Position numbers and translations under genes: made by a program. Shown here one piece after another: positions 27,501-36,318 of a stretch of DNA of 64,000 bases; position 1 is the stretch's first letter, and each line of letters starts with the position of its first letter. The DNA is taken from contig NC_012781.1 in the NCBI RefSeq assembly GCF_000020605.1, positions 496,001 through 560,000 of the forward strand. The letters are read 5' to 3'. The stretch comes from Agathobacter rectalis ATCC 33656. GTDB taxonomy: Bacteria > Bacillota > Clostridia > Lachnospirales > Lachnospiraceae. A model generated the notes under the pieces. It had not been told where the DNA came from. It was given only the letters and a program-made list of their open reading frames with translations, and did no database searches.

Positions 27501-29696
27501 GTATCAGATGAGAATGCCACAGGAGTTGCATCAGGAATAAAGAGCGTAAACTATACGGTAACAAATATGGGACAGACGACACAGGATGGAACATTATATA
27601 GCTATGATAAGACAGCAGCGGGCTTAAAAGATCTGGAAAATCATGTAACAGAGCAATTTGACATAAGCGCGGCTTCAAACAACAGTAATGAAGTGCGTAT
27701 AGATGTTACCGCAACAGACAATGCAGGAACGGCATACACAGTAACAAAATACATAAAAATAGATACAACAGCACCAACAGTGCAGGTAAGCTATGACAAT
27801 AACAGTGCAGATACATCATTTGGAGACACAGCATACTTCAAAGCACCGCGAACAGCAACCGTAAAAGTAACAGAGCGTAACTTTGATGCATCAAAGGTAG
27901 CAGCGGAAATAAAAGCCGCAGCAGGTAAGGCACCTGCTCTTTCAAACTGGAGCACAGAAGGTGGAAGCGGTAACGGTGATGATACAGTACATGTTGCCAC
28001 AATATATTACGGACATGATGACGATTACACATTTGGAATCGGAGTAAAAGACATTGCGGGAAATGCCGCAGCAGGAGTGGATTATGCAAATTCGCTTGCA
28101 CCGACAAAATTTACAATTGATACGACAGCACCTGTTATTTCGGTAGTATATGATAACAACAGTGCATCAAACGGAAACTATTATAATAACAAGAGAACAG
28201 CAACTGTGACAATCACAGAGCACAATTTTGATACAAGCAGAATAGCACTGAGCATGACTGCGCAGGATGCAGGAAAATCAGTAGCAGCACCGGCATTTGG
28301 AAGCTGGTCAGATAATGGTGATATACATACGGCAACATTAAGCTTTGATGCGGATGCCACATATACATGGTCACTTGCATATACAGACAAAGCCGGCAAT
28401 AAGGCAAAAGACCTTGCAAAGCAGGAGTTCTGCATAGATACGACAAAGCCTGTTGTAACAATCAAAGGTGTAACCCCGGGCTCAGTAAACAATAATTCAG
28501 GAAATATGTCATTTGTAATAGAGTGCACAGATACTAATCTTGAATACTTTTCACCGGTGCTTACAGTTGAGGTATATGAAAATAGCAGATTCGTAAGAAA
28601 AACGATTACCGGAAATGTGATATCAATTTCAAACGGACAACGTGTAGAGTTTAGAAATCTCAATGAGGATGGAGTGTATTCACTGACATGCCATGCACAG
28701 GATAAGGCCGGAAATTCTTATGAAACAGTCAATATTATAGATGCAGGCGGAAAGCAGGTGACAGAGACTGCAGGGCAGGGAGAAAAATTGATGGATTTCT
28801 CCATAAACAAAGGCGGTTCAATCTTCTCGCTGGATGACAATACGATGAAGCTTGTAAAGGATTACTATGTGCAGAAGGTATACCATGATGTGGTAGTCAG
28901 AGAGATAAATCCGGATGAAGTTACCAGCTGTACTGTCAAAGTAAATGGAAAAGCACTTAAGCAGGGAACAGACTTCAGTGTGAATAATGTAAGTGAAAGC
29001 GATGGCTGGCATAAGTACGAATATGTGATATCAAATGCGGTATTTGAAAAAGAGGGTCAGTACAATATCGTTGTGGAGACAAAGGACAAAGCAGATTCAG
29101 TTGCCTATAGTGATGTGAAGAGTGTAAATATTGAATTTATTGTGGACAAGACAGCACCTACATATACATTGACAGGTGTAGATAAAAACAATGAAAACTA
29201 TATTGGCTCAAAGAATGCAGTATTGATGCCGAAGGATGATGGCGGAAAGCTTGGACGTGTAAAGATTACTGTAGTGGGCAAGGATGACAAAGAAAAAAAG
29301 GTTATCAAGGAAATGTCGGGAGACGATATGCTTGACTATCTGGACAAGCATGACGGAAAGATAGAGTTTGAAGTACCTAAGGAGGTGCTCTCTGCAAAAG
29401 ACGGTGATTCAAGGCTTATGGTAGAGTGTGCAGACTGTTCTGTTGACGAAGGTGGAAAGACCAATAAAGTGAAAAAAATATATGGTAAGGATACAGAAGC
29501 AGATACAGAGATTGCCGAAGATGATGTACCTATGGAATCAAATTCGTCAGATGTCAAATCAGTAGAAACAAACAATGATAAGGCAGTATATATAATTGGA
29601 GCAATATTATTATTTGTACTTATAATTGCGATATTGATAATCGTTTATTATATGAGAAAAAAGATGAAAGAAAAGAAAGACAATGATGAGCAATAA
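24513..29696 (+). CDS. Large Ig-like repeat surface protein with C-terminal membrane anchor
   Basis: The 1727-residue protein has a signal peptide (cut near residue 32), many beta-rich Ig-like modules and a C-terminal transmembrane helix (AVYIIGAILLFVLIIAILII) followed by a basic tail. Repeated phrases include VDTLPPELTV, DTTAPTVQVSYDNNSA and RTATVTITEHNFD, typical of bacterial Ig-like adhesin repeats. There is no LPXTG motif. GGAG ends only two bases before ATG 24513, so GTG 24519 may be the true start. It is the first gene of the type VII island and may be the cell-surface conduit or an adhesin. That link rests on position only. Confidence 0.8.
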   Translation: MRVFNKKLNRLLAIMLASVMGATSLPATQVSADTPSSEYDISNDAASDDISDSKIPDEQDSDNNATEEKQPQQLTVEYTPADDIYVGNKVVPVVKSDRADAAVDNLKYTVVEGKNLIEKDTDFASNGIWTAKDTGTVRIKVTKAEDDKYKSAEAEYTVTIKEYDYSSMNNSLTGTMLQGTKFYVEAPTLSLASDNQAVYVVRKGDEWIEADKYQLMPQQGDNRQTLVIARKDKESGAITDIGSLQLDYKYDTQPPKITLNPKEDDKPAFTKDAVDYYGNVRKVDMNIHDVSLDDGSTQLWVKVDDREEFDVFDVDNAQKLIDAGIEYSEWIVTGVDYSSCITFGTKADEEHKYQIIGMYAKDQAEHECNDTSSIEQPFYVDRKAPSGTIGYDADLIDEQNMVSQQASNVYGQLEDISGIKQAFYYVNKSDESGSILNDEQVKALDDSAWKPLELIEDTYDARYKYKINTSDLKDTSYNVYVKAQDNCNGETAFFSTSKLVVDTLPPELTVSQDTMTAADEKGWHKDDISYIVKADDSLSGIKSVEYTVFDGKRKIVSGQTVELDASGEGRITIPAAEQFNGIDLMLSVKATDYAGLKTEVKGDSFKFSMDSQSPDVSIEPEAGKNRKYFNDDVRIKTSVADSISGVVSAKYQIVTDDQSVSDDEGAWNELDESGIINVSAEAYLDKKTDVYVKAVDEAGNVTVADLTASGSQPFYIHKAAPAITVTYGTPEQPDPQCISSVKGTEYYRENRIATISVKENELFFDPDETKINVKVDGNEQTQSDAWSEKSYWVKTGEGAEAVYSKQLVFNAGHKYELSVSAKDLCGNSDNGFEIEGDKSAEFVIDVQSPTGNIRFDGLSTGMDTVWDLLLPKDKYEISRFAAKKVNIAGQLGDEHGGIKSAEYFVSAEDAIIDVDSIQEADWKTLDSLNEDGTFSEPIECENKNCVVYVRVTDLSGNVSYISTNGLVVDTCAPAISVITPETASGVYSADVPVSIEVSDENATGVASGIKSVNYTVTNMGQTTQDGTLYSYDKTAAGLKDLENHVTEQFDISAASNNSNEVRIDVTATDNAGTAYTVTKYIKIDTTAPTVQVSYDNNSADTSFGDTAYFKAPRTATVKVTERNFDASKVAAEIKAAAGKAPALSNWSTEGGSGNGDDTVHVATIYYGHDDDYTFGIGVKDIAGNAAAGVDYANSLAPTKFTIDTTAPVISVVYDNNSASNGNYYNNKRTATVTITEHNFDTSRIALSMTAQDAGKSVAAPAFGSWSDNGDIHTATLSFDADATYTWSLAYTDKAGNKAKDLAKQEFCIDTTKPVVTIKGVTPGSVNNNSGNMSFVIECTDTNLEYFSPVLTVEVYENSRFVRKTITGNVISISNGQRVEFRNLNEDGVYSLTCHAQDKAGNSYETVNIIDAGGKQVTETAGQGEKLMDFSINKGGSIFSLDDNTMKLVKDYYVQKVYHDVVVREINPDEVTSCTVKVNGKALKQGTDFSVNNVSESDGWHKYEYVISNAVFEKEGQYNIVVETKDKADSVAYSDVKSVNIEFIVDKTAPTYTLTGVDKNNENYIGSKNAVLMPKDDGGKLGRVKITVVGKDDKEKKVIKEMSGDDMLDYLDKHDGKIEFEVPKEVLSAKDGDSRLMVECADCSVDEGGKTNKVKKIYGKDTEADTEIAEDDVPMESNSSDVKSVETNNDKAVYIIGAILLFVLIIAILIIVYYMRKKMKEKKDNDEQ

Positions 29697-29826
29697 GATA
29701 ATTACCTATGTATTTACATTACCATGTGGTGGTGTGGGAAAAACAACAATGTCTGTGGCATGCGCGAAAGCGCATGCCCTTCAAGGCAGACTTGGCAACG
29801 AAGATTTTGAATTCTGGGAGGAGTGA
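29683..29826 (+). CDS. Small P-loop-containing ORF (47 residues)
   Basis: This frame overlaps the end of the surface-protein gene and stops three bases before the phosphatase start. It begins MMSNKIITYVFTLPCGGVGK and continues with TTMSVACAKA. The GGVGKTT core is a deviant Walker A motif as in MinD/ParA ATPases, but nothing else of such an ATPase follows. Its tail codes for the AGGAG ribosome site of the next gene. It may be a remnant, a small translational coupler or a real microprotein. Confidence 0.45.
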   Translation: MMSNKIITYVFTLPCGGVGKTTMSVACAKAHALQGRLGNEDFEFWEE

Positions 29827-29828
29827 GT

Positions 29829-30605
29829 ATGAGATTTGAAATAGCAGCTGACACGGACAGAGGAATCGTAAAAGAAACTAATCAGGATAGTCTGCTGGTA
29901 AAGTGCTTCTCAACATGCAAAGGAGACATGGCATTTGCAGTATTATGTGACGGCATGGGCGGCTTATCGAAGGGTGAGCTGGCCAGTGCCACTGTAGTCA
30001 GAGCATTTGACAGATGGAGTGACGAGCAGCTGCCTGAGCTTTGCAAATCGTCGAACCCGGATATTGACAGTCTGATTCTGGAAAGACAGTGGGATGAAGT
30101 AATACAGCAGCAGAACGAAAAAATAAAAGCATATGGCAAAGCACATGCAGTAAACATGGGAACAACAGTGGTAGCGCTGCTTGTCACGCAAAAAGCCTAC
30201 TACATTATAAACGTGGGCGATTCCAGAATATATAGCCTTTCAGACCATATAGAAAGGCTTACGACAGACCAGACATATGTACAGCGGGAAATTATGAATG
30301 GAAATATGACACAGGAGCAGGCTATGAGAGATCCGCGAAGGAATGTACTGCTGCAGTGTGTCGGGGCATCAGCAGAAGTAAAGCCGGAGTACAGGACCGG
30401 GGCAATGAAAAATGGAATGTCACTTCTGCTTTGTTCAGATGGCTTCAGGCATGAGGTATCAGAACAGGAAATCTATGAGATGCTGAAAACGGCAGCAACT
30501 GTAGATGGGCAGAATATGCACGACAGACTGGAGCAGCTCATCAGACTAAGCATGCAAAGAGGAGAGCGCGATAATATAACAGCAGCGCTCATAAAGGCAC
30601 AGTAG
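29829..30605 (+). CDS. PP2C-family protein serine/threonine phosphatase
   Basis: The ATG at 29829 is preceded by GGAGGAG, giving 258 residues; an in-frame GTG sits six bases earlier. PP2C metal-site motifs are present in order: DRGIVKETNQDS, CDGMGGLSKGE, INVGDSRIY, LLLCSDGF and RGERDNITAAL. It should remove phosphate added by the kinase encoded next door. The pair is nine bases apart and likely co-translated. Confidence 0.92.
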   Translation: MRFEIAADTDRGIVKETNQDSLLVKCFSTCKGDMAFAVLCDGMGGLSKGELASATVVRAFDRWSDEQLPELCKSSNPDIDSLILERQWDEVIQQQNEKIKAYGKAHAVNMGTTVVALLVTQKAYYIINVGDSRIYSLSDHIERLTTDQTYVQREIMNGNMTQEQAMRDPRRNVLLQCVGASAEVKPEYRTGAMKNGMSLLLCSDGFRHEVSEQEIYEMLKTAATVDGQNMHDRLEQLIRLSMQRGERDNITAALIKAQ

Positions 30606-30614
30606 GAGGAACAG

Positions 30615-32312
30615 ATGCTTGAAATAGGCTCTTTAATTGACGGAAAATACAAGATACTAAACGAAGTTGGACACGGCGGAATGAGCGTTGTGTACCTGGC
30701 TATGAATGAAAGGGCAAACAAACAGTGGGCAATAAAAGAGGTCAGAAAGGATGGAGTAAAGGATTTTGAGGTGGTAAAGCAAAGTCTTGTTGCGGAGACC
30801 AATATGCTCAAAAAACTGAGCCATCCCAGTCTTCCTGATATTGTCGATGTCATAGATGAGGATGACAGATTCCTTATCGTAATGGATTATATAGAGGGAA
30901 ATTCTCTCAAGACAGCATTGCAGGAGTACGGAGCCCAGTCGCAGAAAAATGTGATAAAGTGGGCCAAACAGCTATGCGACGTTCTTGGGTATCTGCACTC
31001 ACAGAACCCGCCAATCATATATCGTGATATGAAGCCGGCAAACATAATGCTAAAGCCTGATGGAAATGTGGTGCTTATAGATTTTGGAACAGCAAGGGAA
31101 TATAAGGAAAATAACATAGAGGATACGACATGTCTTGGCACGATGGGATATGCTGCACCGGAACAGTTTGGTGGAATGGGGCAGACAGACGCGAGAACAG
31201 ATATATATTGTCTGGGAGCCACAATGTATCATCTTGTTACGGGAATGAATCCCTGTGAGCCACCTTACGAAATAAGGCCGATCAGAGAAATTGACCCAAC
31301 ATTGTCAGGTGGTCTTGAACGTATTATTACAAAGTGTACACAGCCGGATCCAAACAACAGATATCAGAGCGCAGCTGAGCTGATGTATGACCTTGAGCAC
31401 TATACAGAGATTGATGACATGTATAGGAAGAATCTAAAGAGAAAGCTTGCGGTATTTATCACCACATCAGTTTTGACGATGCTGCTTGGAACAAGCACAG
31501 TATTAAGCTATTGTGCGGCAGAACACAAAAAAAATGAAAACTATAACAGCATATTAAAAGAAGCGGATACCTATGACAATTATGACAATGGATATTACAC
31601 GGCTATAGTCACCGACCCGACAAGGACGGAGGCATATCTTAAGCTGAATGACAAACTGACAGACGATTTTGTGCTGGACAGGGATGAGGCGCAGATATTG
31701 AACAGGCTGATGGTAGGTATAGATTGCAAGGACAACAATGGCCGGGTGCATACATATGATGTCATGGCAAAGCTGAAAGAAAAAAATCCAAAGGGATATG
31801 AGGATGTATGCTATAAGATTGGTGAAAGCTTTTTATTCTACTACGAAATCAATGTGGAAAAAGACAGATACTCCAGTGCGGCGCAGTGGTTCAAGGAAGC
31901 GAAGGAGAATCATCCGGAGGCAGGAATATACTGTGAGATATCAGATTGTCTGACATTGATTAGCCAGTATGATGGAGCAAAGATACAACAGACAGAAAAA
32001 ACATATGAAGAATACAAAAAGCTATGGAAGCAAATAAATGAGCTATATGCAAAATCAGAGAATTTTGACAGCTTAGACGCAAAGATTCAGGTATGGAATG
32101 AGATAGATGATATAGTTGACACAAATATCACATCATTTATAGCAGTGACAGATAAGGATAAAGTTATGGATTTATTACAGACAATAAAGGACAAAACAGA
32201 AAAGCTGGATAAATCCATAATGCGCGAGCAGATAACAGGATTGCAGGATAATATAGACAAAACAATTGAGAAGGCACAGAGCGTGAAGGAGGAAAACAAA
32301 GATGACTTATAA
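30615..32312 (+). CDS. Membrane Ser/Thr protein kinase (PknB/PrkC-like)
   Basis: This 565-residue Hanks-type kinase has a G-loop (VGHGGMSVVY), ATP-lysine (AIKEV, Lys41), catalytic YRDMKPAN (Asp138; HRD reads YRD), DFG (Asp156) and the AAPEQFG activation segment. A transmembrane helix lies at about 278-300. The outer part is not PASTA but a helical region with degenerate repeats, perhaps a sensor of wall or secretion state. With the phosphatase before it and the TTVL/FHA proteins after it, it forms a phospho-switch module for the type VII apparatus. Confidence 0.92.
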   Translation: MLEIGSLIDGKYKILNEVGHGGMSVVYLAMNERANKQWAIKEVRKDGVKDFEVVKQSLVAETNMLKKLSHPSLPDIVDVIDEDDRFLIVMDYIEGNSLKTALQEYGAQSQKNVIKWAKQLCDVLGYLHSQNPPIIYRDMKPANIMLKPDGNVVLIDFGTAREYKENNIEDTTCLGTMGYAAPEQFGGMGQTDARTDIYCLGATMYHLVTGMNPCEPPYEIRPIREIDPTLSGGLERIITKCTQPDPNNRYQSAAELMYDLEHYTEIDDMYRKNLKRKLAVFITTSVLTMLLGTSTVLSYCAAEHKKNENYNSILKEADTYDNYDNGYYTAIVTDPTRTEAYLKLNDKLTDDFVLDRDEAQILNRLMVGIDCKDNNGRVHTYDVMAKLKEKNPKGYEDVCYKIGESFLFYYEINVEKDRYSSAAQWFKEAKENHPEAGIYCEISDCLTLISQYDGAKIQQTEKTYEEYKKLWKQINELYAKSENFDSLDAKIQVWNEIDDIVDTNITSFIAVTDKDKVMDLLQTIKDKTEKLDKSIMREQITGLQDNIDKTIEKAQSVKEENKDDL

Positions 32313-32721
32313 TCAGTACAGGATGATATTTTACGTATCCTTCACGGCATTTGCCATAATGCTTATAGCTTCAATAGTCATACTTATAGTGCTTGAAATA
32401 CCTAAGGTCATAGGTGCACTTACCGGAAAATCTGCCCGGAAAGGAATTGCAGCAATTGTACAAAAGCAGACAGCGGGACATATTGACATAACATCGTCCG
32501 GTCCGATAGCACCGTCATATAACCTGGCAGGGGAGAATAAGAAAAAGCCGGGATATACACAAAATATAGATGAAACTACTGTGCTGGATGCACCGACAGA
32601 AGTATTGCAGGATGAAACCACAGTATTGGAAGATATAACCGAAAAGCTGCAGAAAACCAATATCAGGTTTGAAGTGACAAAGAAAATAGAATTTTTACAT
32701 ACGACAGAATGTATCTCATAA
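32302..32721 (+). CDS. Small membrane protein with repeated TTVL phospho-acceptor motifs
   Basis: This 139-residue protein starts inside the last codons of the kinase gene. It has one N-terminal transmembrane helix (residues 8-32), then a cytoplasmic tail with DETTVLDAP and DETTVLEDI. Acidic-Thr-Thr motifs of this kind are the sites that PknB-type kinases phosphorylate and FHA domains bind in the GarA/FhaA systems. An FHA protein is encoded next. The adaptor role is inferred from motif and order. It is not a recognised EssB/YukC. Confidence 0.6.
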   Translation: MTYNQYRMIFYVSFTAFAIMLIASIVILIVLEIPKVIGALTGKSARKGIAAIVQKQTAGHIDITSSGPIAPSYNLAGENKKKPGYTQNIDETTVLDAPTEVLQDETTVLEDITEKLQKTNIRFEVTKKIEFLHTTECIS

Positions 32722-32738
32722 GGAATGGAAAATAGCGA

Positions 32739-33752
32739 ATGTCTAAATTAAAAGTAAGCATAAAAAAATCGACCGTTACTGCCATGATGAAGGCAGGACG
32801 AAAGGAAAGAATAAATGAAACCGAACTAAGCCAGCTAGCCAGAATAAAACCATGTGGAATCATGCATGTGACAAAAACAAAAAAAGACAGTGTCATATAT
32901 ACGTGCCCTGCAAATATAAATCTTACCGATAGATTGAAAAAAGCCATAAGCAAATATGATTTCTTTTTCATGATTGAGCAGATAGTAATAATGGTTGAGG
33001 ATGTATACAATAACGGACTGAACGTAAACAGTGTTCGTTTTAATATGGATGACGTATACATAAACGAGATGACAAAAGAGATGTACTTTATATATTTTCC
33101 GATAGTAGGAGGACAGGAAAGTGCAGATATTGTCGGGTTTATAGAAAACATAATTTATACAATGACACCTGTTATCAATGAGGATACGAATTATATATCC
33201 AGATTTATGTATTATGTCAGAAGCTTCCATGGCTTCAACGGCAATGCAATAGAAAAATATATCTCACGCGAAGAGCGTGCAGTTGTGAACGTGCTGAAAA
33301 ACAAAGCAGTGACAATGCAGCAACAGATAATGCAGCAACAGACAATGCAGCAACAGATAATGCAGCAGGTAATGCAGGGCAGCATGGATGGAACTACAGT
33401 GTTGTCAGATGATGGCATATCCGTACAGCAGATACAGCAGATGCAACCGGTGAACTATCATTTTGCAAGTCTTACAAGGCAGGTAACAGGTGAAAAGATA
33501 GAGCTTGGCAAACCATCGTTTGTGCTGGGAAAGAATCCGGAAAAGTCAGATTATGCGGTAGCAGACAATACGAATATCAGCAGGGTGCATGCAGTGATAA
33601 CCATGCGAAACGGACGTTATTATGTAATGGACCAAAATTCTACCAATGGCACATTTATCAATGGAAGGATAATAAAGGCGGGGCAGGAAACAGAGATATT
33701 ACCGGGAGACTGTCTGATGTTAGCTAATGAGGAATTTATATTTAATGAATAG
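32739..33752 (+). CDS. FHA-domain protein with EssB-like (DUF6382-type) N-terminus
   Basis: The 337-residue protein has three parts. Residues 1-190 (YDFFFMIEQIVIMVEDVYNN, then DDVYINEMTKEMYFIYFPI) resemble DUF6382, related in style to the pseudokinase fold of EssB/YukC. Residues about 193-212 are four MQQQ-type repeats, followed by GTTVLSDD, a possible phospho-site. Residues 253-337 are an FHA domain with GKNPEKSDYAV, ISRVHAVI and NSTNGTFING. It should read the phosphorylated TTVL motif of the neighbouring membrane protein and may take the place of EssB. Confidence 0.8.
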   Translation: MSKLKVSIKKSTVTAMMKAGRKERINETELSQLARIKPCGIMHVTKTKKDSVIYTCPANINLTDRLKKAISKYDFFFMIEQIVIMVEDVYNNGLNVNSVRFNMDDVYINEMTKEMYFIYFPIVGGQESADIVGFIENIIYTMTPVINEDTNYISRFMYYVRSFHGFNGNAIEKYISREERAVVNVLKNKAVTMQQQIMQQQTMQQQIMQQVMQGSMDGTTVLSDDGISVQQIQQMQPVNYHFASLTRQVTGEKIELGKPSFVLGKNPEKSDYAVADNTNISRVHAVITMRNGRYYVMDQNSTNGTFINGRIIKAGQETEILPGDCLMLANEEFIFNE

Positions 33753-33787
33753 CTTTAAATATAAAAGGTGAGGAGAATAATACTATT

Positions 33788-34216
33788 ATGGAACTAAAAG
33801 AATTAAGTCGCAGAATATCAAGGTACCGGGCAAATGTAGAAAATCTGCAGCTTGAGAAAAACAGGCTGCTTAATGAAATAGATGCTTTGGATCAGGAAGC
33901 ATTGAAAATAAAGGAATATAAATGGCAGGCGCAAAACCGGTTTAAATGCAGAGTTGATAATATAGCCGGCATGGACAGATATAGCAGTCGTAATATAACA
34001 AATCTGAAGGGCAGACTTAAGAGTATTAATTCATTAAACGACGGAAAATCGTATGTAGCCAATGCGATGAATGCTATAGATTCAATGCTGAGAGATGTAG
34101 AGAATGCAATCAGGAGCAGAAATGACAGGATATATGAAATAAATCAGCAGCTGTGTACATATGAGGACAATATAGAGCAGCTGAGAATAAAAAAAAGAAG
34201 AATGGAGAGTAAGTAA
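33788..34216 (+). CDS. Coiled-coil type VII accessory protein (DUF5082-like)
   Basis: This 142-residue, almost wholly helical and charged protein (ELSRRISRYRANVENLQLEK, ending QLRIKKRRMESK) resembles the small YwqH/DUF5082 proteins encoded before LXG toxins, which act as secretion partners or chaperones. It lacks a signal peptide. Its stop overlaps the next start (TAATG). Family assignment is by gross features and position. Confidence 0.6.
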   Translation: MELKELSRRISRYRANVENLQLEKNRLLNEIDALDQEALKIKEYKWQAQNRFKCRVDNIAGMDRYSSRNITNLKGRLKSINSLNDGKSYVANAMNAIDSMLRDVENAIRSRNDRIYEINQQLCTYEDNIEQLRIKKRRMESK

Positions 34217-34527
34217 TGGGACAGTACAATTTAAGGTTTGAGCAGGAGGAATTTACAGAACTTGTGCGTTTATACTCAGAACTTGCAAAGATTGCAGATA
34301 GACAGATGAACGAATATCAGATGATACTTGATATTATAAACACAAATGCAGTTATAAGCGGTGAATTGCACGATAAGCTGGAAGTGTACGAGGATGCTGT
34401 TCATACATATCAGAGTATACTGGGAGAATCCTTCAGGGAAATGTCGAAAAAACTTAATGAATTTGTGAGAGATGTAGATGAGGCAGATGGAGATATATAT
34501 GGTATAGGAACATATGAAGCGTATTAG
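34216..34527 (+). CDS. Small helical WXG100-like secretion partner
   Basis: The 103-residue helical-hairpin protein (FEQEEFTELVRLYSELAKIA, HDKLEVYEDAVHTYQSIL) lacks a clear WXG but has the size and helical pattern of the WXG100-like/LXG-associated (Lap) proteins. It is coupled to the previous gene and sits 18 bases before a large helical substrate, so it probably pairs with that protein during export. Confidence 0.55.
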   Translation: MGQYNLRFEQEEFTELVRLYSELAKIADRQMNEYQMILDIINTNAVISGELHDKLEVYEDAVHTYQSILGESFREMSKKLNEFVRDVDEADGDIYGIGTYEAY

Positions 34528-34545
34528 AAGGAGGGGTGACGCATA

Positions 34546-36267
34546 ATGAAATTTAAGGATTTTACGCAGGAAGCATACGATGACATACAAAGCTATATGG
34601 GAGGAGAAGAACAGTGGGAGGAAATAAACAAAACCTACGGTGTAGTGGAAACCAAAGGTATATTTCAATATGATTATGAATCACAGCTAAGAAACGCGGC
34701 AACAGAATATCAGAGACAAAATGAAGAGGCAAGCAATAGTGTAAGAAGGATGTTTGATAATGTAAATGGAGTGGATGATCTATATGCAGCCAGGTTTCGG
34801 GACGAATATATGGACTTGGAAAGATTCAGCACTGCAATTAAAGAACTGGCAGCTCTGATTAATGTAAGATCCGTTGAGAATATATATACGATGGATTGCC
34901 AGACATTGAAAACAAAAGCTGGTAATATACAGGCAAAAGTGGACTCGAAGATAACAGAGTATTATAAAGAGCGATTCTATTCAGTGGATTCTAATGGAAA
35001 GACAGTTATGAACTGGGACGAAATAAACTATGAGATGCGGAAGGAATTTGTACCAGATGCAGAGCTGCAGGCACTTGTATCAGTATTTCCAAAGCTGTCC
35101 ACAGATGATGAGGAAGAAACCATAGCAAATATAGAGAACATGCTGCGCGCAGGTTATGGAAACGCCAAGGATGATGAGTGGATAGATAATGCAGATCTGG
35201 AAGACCCTAAGTATTACAGTGTGAGTGTCACGAATACATTTAAGAGGGCGGTGGATATATATAAGACAAGTATGGATATAATTGACTATTACAGCGAAAA
35301 ATGTGCATACAGAAACGACGAGATTAGTGATGAAGCGCTTGAAGAGATGAAAGAGCAGTACAGAGTGTCATCCCTGTTTAAAGCAATGGTTGATAGCTAC
35401 CCGACAATAGGAGTTGCATATAATGGAAAAAACGATGGATTTACAATACATTCCGATAAAGAGAAAAATGTGACCGTATCCGTATGCCTGAAAGAGCTGC
35501 CGTTTGATGTAAGCATATGCAATATTACAGACAGCAATGACAGGGAGATATTGGACAAATATTATAACGTCAAGGTAACAAATGGAACTATTAATGAAAA
35601 AGTAGGAAAAGAAAATGAGAAGGTCAATCAGATAGATGCGTATGGAATGGTAGATAATCAGATTGTAAGCCATGTACTTCCACACGGCATGATTGAGAAT
35701 ACAAAGCAGAATCTTGAAAATCAAAAGGAAGAGGAAAAGACTGAATGCAGAGTATTTTTTGATGTAACAAGTAATACTTTAAAAGGTAAGATTATTGATG
35801 AAGCTATAGGCCTTTCAGCGGTAATAATAAATGAAACCGTAGGAGATAAGATTAACAAGGCTAACGCAGCAATAAATTATTTGAATGACTTAAATGCAGC
35901 ATATGATGAAAATAATGAAAATGTACAAAATAATGCAGAAATTGATGAAGCAAAAGACAGACTGACAGAAACAGACTTTACATGTCAGGACATGATAGAA
36001 GATGCCAATTATTTCGGCATGGATATGGAGATAACCAGGGTAGGTGACACCTATATCTGTGATAATATCACGATGGATGTGGAGAAAGTGACGAAGATGG
36101 TGGATGCATATAATGCACAGGCAGAGCCGAAACAGCAGGTAAGTATTGATGACTTGGAGGACTATGCCAGGGGAGCAGGTGATAAAAATCAGAGAGAGGA
36201 TGACGAAGACTATAAGGCTTTGTGCAACAGAGTGTCAAACTATATTGATTACGTTATAGAAAATTGA
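34546..36267 (+). CDS. Large helical type VII substrate (candidate toxin)
   Basis: This 573-residue protein has no signal peptide and a long alpha-helical N-terminal half (FTQEAYDDIQSYMGGEEQWE onward), the overall form of an LXG-class effector, though the family cannot be fixed by eye. Its last 75 residues (from VEKVTKMVDAYNAQ to SNYIDYVIEN) recur as detached fragments before three downstream lipoprotein copies. It is followed 51 bases on by the first of those lipoproteins. A toxin whose immunity protein is a lipoprotein would act outside the membrane, as in the TelC/TipC system. The activity is unknown. Confidence 0.65.
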   Translation: MKFKDFTQEAYDDIQSYMGGEEQWEEINKTYGVVETKGIFQYDYESQLRNAATEYQRQNEEASNSVRRMFDNVNGVDDLYAARFRDEYMDLERFSTAIKELAALINVRSVENIYTMDCQTLKTKAGNIQAKVDSKITEYYKERFYSVDSNGKTVMNWDEINYEMRKEFVPDAELQALVSVFPKLSTDDEEETIANIENMLRAGYGNAKDDEWIDNADLEDPKYYSVSVTNTFKRAVDIYKTSMDIIDYYSEKCAYRNDEISDEALEEMKEQYRVSSLFKAMVDSYPTIGVAYNGKNDGFTIHSDKEKNVTVSVCLKELPFDVSICNITDSNDREILDKYYNVKVTNGTINEKVGKENEKVNQIDAYGMVDNQIVSHVLPHGMIENTKQNLENQKEEEKTECRVFFDVTSNTLKGKIIDEAIGLSAVIINETVGDKINKANAAINYLNDLNAAYDENNENVQNNAEIDEAKDRLTETDFTCQDMIEDANYFGMDMEITRVGDTYICDNITMDVEKVTKMVDAYNAQAEPKQQVSIDDLEDYARGAGDKNQREDDEDYKALCNRVSNYIDYVIEN

Positions 36268-36318
36268 GATAACAATAAATAGGCATGAATGCAACGCATA
36301 CAGAAAGGAAAATTTATT

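Noticed and set aside
24513..29696. EsaA/YueB type VII core protein
   Set aside because: EsaA has several membrane helices at both ends; this protein has a cleavable signal, Ig-like repeats and one C-terminal helix.
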